Positions 59,885-64,000 of a DNA stretch of 64,000 nucleotides are shown here, one piece after another. Below the pieces are notes generated by a model that searched no databases, was not told the origin of the DNA, and worked only from the letters and a program-made list of their open reading frames with translations. How positions within the stretch are numbered: position 1 is the first letter of the stretch; the number at the start of each line of letters is the position of its first letter. The translations under genes and the position numbers were made by a program. Source of the DNA: Delphinus delphis (Eukaryota; Chordata; Mammalia; Artiodactyla; Delphinidae); contig NC_082696.1 in NCBI RefSeq assembly GCF_949987515.2, positions 62,194,447 to 62,258,446 on the forward strand, in the 5' to 3' direction.

Positions 59885-61850
59885 TGACAACTTAAGACAC
59901 AAAACAAAACCCTGTACCCATTAGCAGTCACTTCTCATTCCTCCCTTCTCCCAGTCCCTAGCAAACACTAACCTACTTTTTGTCCCTATGCAGTGCCCAT
60001 TCTGAACATTTTATGTATATGGAATCCCATAATATGTGCTTTTTGTATCTGACTTCTTTCACTTACCATATTGAGGTTCACCCATATTGTAGTATGCATT
60101 AGTAATTCATCCACATTTTTTGGCTGAATAATACTCCATTGTAATGGTTATATAACATTTTGTTTACCACATTTTGTTGATAAACTTTTGGGTTTCCACT
60201 CTTTGTCTATTATCAACAATGCTCTTTTAAACATTTGTGTACAAGTTTTTGTGTGGACATACATTTCAATTCTTTTTTTATGTACCTATGAGTAGAAATG
60301 ATGGGTCATATAGTAGCTCTATGGCTAACTTTTTGGGAAACTGCCAAGGGGTTTTCAACTGCTAAAGGGAAAAATGTCATTTTTATAATCTTACCACCTG
60401 TGTATGAGGGTTCTAATTTCTCCACTTCCTCACCAACACTGTTATTGTCTTTTTTAATAGCCATCTTAGTAGATATGAAATGGTATCTCATTGTGGTTTT
60501 GATTTACATTTCCCCAATAACTAATGAAGTTGAGTATTTTTTCATGTGCTCCCTGGCAATTTATATCTCTTATTTGGAGAAATACTTATTCAAATCTTTT
60601 GTGCATCTTTAATTATCTGTCTTTTTATTGCTGAGTTTTAAGAGTTATTTATATATATTGAACTTTTGATCATGATAAGTTATACGATTTGCAAGCACTA
60701 CCTCCCATCTTGTGGCTAGATCTTTCCATTTCTTAATAGTGCCCTCGTTTAAAACACAAAAGTCCTACATTTTTATCAAGTCAAAGTCTTTGATTGCTTT
60801 TGGTCTCCTAGCTAAGAACAATTGCAGAATTTGAAGTCATGAAGATTTACACGTATGGTTTTCCTTAGAGTTTTATAGTTTTAGCTCTTACTTTTAGGTC
60901 TTTGATACATTTTCAGTATTTTTTTTTTGTATATGAGGTGGGGGCATCTCCAACTTCATTCCTTTGTGTGCGAATATCTAGTTGTCCCAGGAACACTTCT
61001 TAAAAAGACTCTTCTTACTCCATTGAATTTGAATTGTTTTCTCACTCTCATTGAAAAACCACTGACCATAAATGCATGGGTTTAGTTCTGGATTCTTGAT
61101 TCTATTCCATTGTTCTATATAATGTATACTTATGCCAATACTACATAGATTTAATTACTGTTGATTTGTAGTAAGTCTCAAGATTAGAAATGTGAGTCTT
61201 CCAACTACGTTCTTCGCTTTTCAATATTGTTTTGGCTATTCTGGAGCCACTGAATTTCCATACAAATGTTAGGATCAGATGGTCAATTTCTGCAAAAAAA
61301 AAGAGTGATCTGGGATTTTGACAGGAATCTGTAGAACATAGTGGGGAGTATTACCATCTTAACAATTTTAAGTCTTCCAATCCGAGAATTTCAAATGACT
61401 TTACATTTATTTAGGTTTTCTTTAATTTCTTAGAATCAGATTTTGTAGTTTTATGTCTAATTTCTTCTTTTTGCCTAACTGATCTGGTGAAAACCTTCAG
61501 TACAACTGTACCTTCAGTACAACTGTACCTTCAGTACAGTTGAATGGAAGTGTCAAGAGTGGACAACCTTGTCTTGTTCCTCATATTAGAGAAAAAACAT
61601 TCAGTCTTTCACCATTATGTGTAATGTTAGCTATGTATTTTTTGTAGATATCCCTTATCTGATTGAAGAGTTCTATCAAATGCATTACTGAGATAATCAT
61701 GTATTTTTTGTTCTTTATTCTACTAGTATGGTATATTACATTGATTGATTTTCATATTTTGAACCAACCTTGCATTCTTGGGATAAATCCCATTTAGTCA
61801 TGGTGTATAATTATTTTTTATGTTTTGGAGTTTGTTTGCTAGTATCATTT
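59885..61850 (-). mobile_element. Old L1M remnant: 3' UTR and ORF2 end
   Basis: Minus-strand L1. TGTACCCATTAGCAGTCAC and CTCCCAGTCCCTAGCAAACA mark the 3' UTR; ATAATACTCCATTGTAATGG and GTTTGATTTACATTTCCCC mark the ORF2 end. ORF2 similarity continues to CCTTGTCTTGTTCCTCA near 61570 and TTGCATTCTTGGGATAAATC near 61770. It is more diverged than the 54-59 kb L1 and has stops throughout. Confidence 0.85.
61494..61540. repeat. 17-bp tandem repeat, about 2.8 copies
   Basis: The unit CCTTCAGTACAACTGTA occurs twice exactly, then partly (CCTTCAGTACAGTTGAA). The unit contains a GTACAACTGTAC near-palindrome. It lies inside the old L1M. Confidence 0.9.
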
Positions 61851-61884
61851 CGTTTTAATTTACATGTTCCTAATGTTGAGCATC

Positions 61885-62225
61885 TTCTGGAGGCTCTAGG
61901 GAAAAATCTATTTTCTTGTTGTTTCTAACTTCTAGACCTACCTTCCTTGGCTTGTGGCTGCCTCTTCCATCTTCAAAGCCAGTGGTGTCACATCTCTGAT
62001 CCTTTCTCCATTGTCACATTTAAAACAGAGGAATCCCTACCAGGAAAGTTTTGCTCTTTTAAAGACTCACGTGATTACCTTGAGCTCACCATGATAAGCC
62101 AGGTTACTCTTCCCATCTCTAGGCCCTTAACCTTAGAAGGCGAAGTCTATTTTACCATTTAAGGTAACATAGTCACAGCTGTCAGGGATTAGACTGTGGA
62201 CATCTTTTAGGGGCTATTTTTCTGC
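61885..62225 (+). mobile_element. MaLR-type LTR fragment
   Basis: CTGGAGGCTCTAGGGAAAAA, TTCCTTGGCTTGTGGCTGCC, TCCATCTTCAAAGCCAGTGG, GTGATTACCTTGAGCTCACC, AGGTAACATAGTCACAGCTG and GGCTATTTTTCTGCCTACTG follow the 3' two-thirds of a common MaLR LTR. No internal genes are present. The precise subfamily is uncertain. Confidence 0.65.
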
Positions 62226-62419
62226 CTACTGCACATGGGAATACATGCTTCGCATCTTCCTCCCCGCCTCTGTATTTTCCTTCAGTATTGCTGATAGCCA
62301 AACTCAATCAGAATCTAGCATATTAGGAAATTAAATTTGAATCAGGAAAGTATTCTATGCCTATCCAAGGAAGCATTCTAATTTGAGGGTAAAATAAAAC
62401 CATCTTTTGAAATTCACAA
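62226..62419. other. Unassigned spacer
   Basis: No match is recognised. Confidence 0.4.
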
Positions 62420-63950
62420 TCTCAGAAATTTTACTGTTCCATGGCAGCCAAGAGAGAACCTTCCTCAACTCTTCACCATAAGAACCTAGTGGGTTTCCTG
62501 GAGTTATGCCCACCTAAAACATCAGTCCCCAAGAATTCTCTCTCTCAAATTTGTCCATACGTAGTCTCTAGCAATTCAACAAATTTACCATTTAAGTGTC
62601 CCTACTAGTTTATGGATCTAACAGCTTCTGTTCTAGGCAAGATCTTGGCTATGACTCTCTGCATTAACATGTATCTCCAGATCTGAGATGTTGGTTACCT
62701 GTAACTTTAATTCTCTAATGGGTCCAAAAAAAAAAATCTGCGGGTTTTCAGTTCGGTGTGATTTTGTTGTTGTTTTTCTCTTGGGTTCTTATAAGAATTT
62801 GCTAGAATTCTCATCCTTGTTCCTCTACATGTATAGTGTCAACCCCCCTAAATTCTACCTTCTCTCAATTTCGTCCCTTTCTTTTCAGTATGAATATAAT
62901 ATTCCTAGGTGGTTTTGTTTTGTTTTGTTTCATTTATTATTTCTGCTTGATGTTTTCTCAATTCTTTGTAACTTATTTGTATTCTGTCATTACTTTTGAA
63001 AAGTTTTCAGCTATTTTATCACTTCAAATATTTCATCTGCTCCATTCTCTCTTCTCTTTCTGATATCCTAAGTATGCATACGTTACAACATTTCAAATTC
63101 TTCAACAGTTTCTTTTTAGTCTATGCTATTCTTTCTTTATTCCCCCCCCCCTTTTTTCTTCTGTTTTTATTTCAGTTTTGGAAGTTTCCATTGACCTCTC
63201 TTCAAGACCACTAATTCTTTCTCTGACTGTATCAATTCTACTGAGGAAATCATACAAAATATTCTTCATTTCTTTTAGAATGTTTTTGATTTCTAGCATT
63301 TCTTTTTGATTCGTAGAGTTACAATTTCTCTGCTTATATTACCCATCTGTTCTGTGTACTCTCCATTAGAGCCCTTAATATATTAATCTTAGTTATTTTA
63401 AATTCCTCCCTAATAATTCCAACATCTGTGTTATGCTTGAGTCTAGTCTTCAGACTGTGGTTTCTATTTGTCTTGTTTGGTTTTTCCTTTTGGTAGACCT
63501 GTATCTTAAGAGCAGGATCTTCACAAGTGTTTCTCCAGTGGTGTAGCCTATATTCCTTCTCTGTCCCCTACTCCATTCTCTGGCAGCAGTATTCCCATAT
63601 GACGTCATTGAAGTCCTGACTCCCATGACTTGTTCTAGCCTTCTGAGGTGAGACGGAAAGGCTATAGGAGGCTGGAATGGAAGAATGCCCTAACCCTGCT
63701 TGGCATGAAGCTCGAAACAAGTCTTTTCCTCTGGCTTTTGTTATGGAGAAATTTCTGAGTATATTTCAAAATTATTAATCTTTTTCTTCCCTTGCTAGAA
63801 CCAGGAGAAATTTTTCTCATATCATTACTATGAGAACCTACTGGGATTCCTAGAAGCAACACCCACAGAACAGTGGACCCTTCTAAGTCTGTGATCCCCA
63901 ATACTAGTTTCACTCTCATGCTATTCCACACTCAGCTTCCAGCTACTCAT
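62420..63950 (-). mobile_element. Ancient L1M/HAL1 5' UTR and ORF1 region
   Basis: Read in reverse, TTGACCTCTCTTCAAGACCA, TTTTTGATTTCTAGCATTTC, TTAGAGCCCTTAATATATTA and TAATAATTCCAACATCTGTG belong to the ORF1/5' UTR region of old L1M/HAL1 elements. A 'catgagaaccta.tgggtttcctgga' phrase occurs twice, near 62480-62505 and 63828-63855, which suggests two partial copies of the 5' UTR. Poly-C(10) occurs near 63143-63152. Confidence 0.55.
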
Positions 63951-64000
63951 CAGAATTACCACTGCTGTGTTTCTTCCATTTCAGTTTCAATTGGCCTATC

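Overview
The window is repeat-rich, AT-rich mammalian nuclear DNA with no intact protein-coding gene that I can support. The open frames are short. They lie in LINE-1 (L1) remnants, in SINEs read from either strand, in microsatellites, or in AT-rich DNA with random stops. I see no exon-intron structure, CpG island, functional RNA gene, CRISPR array, operon or phage or plasmid feature. The stretch is either intergenic or inside a very large intron.

Organism: seven copies of a tRNA-derived SINE begin with GGGCTTCCCTGGTGG-type sequence. They come in a short form of about 200 bp and a long form of about 330 bp. These match the CHR SINEs known from Cetacea, hippopotamus and ruminants. No BovB LINE or Bov-tA SINE is visible, so a whale or dolphin is the best guess, with hippopotamus not excluded. 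The L1 3' ends are of cetartiodactyl type.

Layout. 1-2.2 kb: a twin-primed (5'-inverted) L1 and a MER5A DNA transposon. 2.2-9 kb: mostly unassigned, with weak L2-like traces. 9.1-10.8 kb: an ancient L1 ORF2 remnant. 11.3-14.2 kb: an internally deleted CHR SINE, a candidate solitary LTR, a MIR and a 245-bp polypyrimidine tract. 15.5-16.7 kb: a MER2/Tigger fragment, a 210-bp nested foldback element, and a retrocopied 5' half of tRNA-Cys with perfect 15-bp target duplications. 18.5-29 kb: five CHR SINEs with clear target duplications, a GAAA microsatellite, an LTR-like repeat and L2-like DNA. 29.1-30 kb: an old antisense L1M/HAL1 piece. 30-41 kb: sparse old repeats and a short L1. 41.2-42.8 kb: an L1 with a large AT expansion. 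46.3-51.5 kb: a cluster of ancient L1M/HAL1 modules. 52.2-54.2 kb: an MLT1-type LTR and L1 3' ends. 54.2-59.6 kb: a nearly complete but dead L1 (ORF1 and ORF2 remnants, minus strand), abutted at its 5' end by a CHR SINE. 59.9-64 kb: old L1M pieces and a MaLR-type LTR.

No new multi-gene system is present. The items most worth a second look are the tRNA-Cys half insertion, the unclassified foldback element and the SINE-L1 junction at 59.57 kb. Repeat family names come from remembered consensus sequences, and no database search was run.
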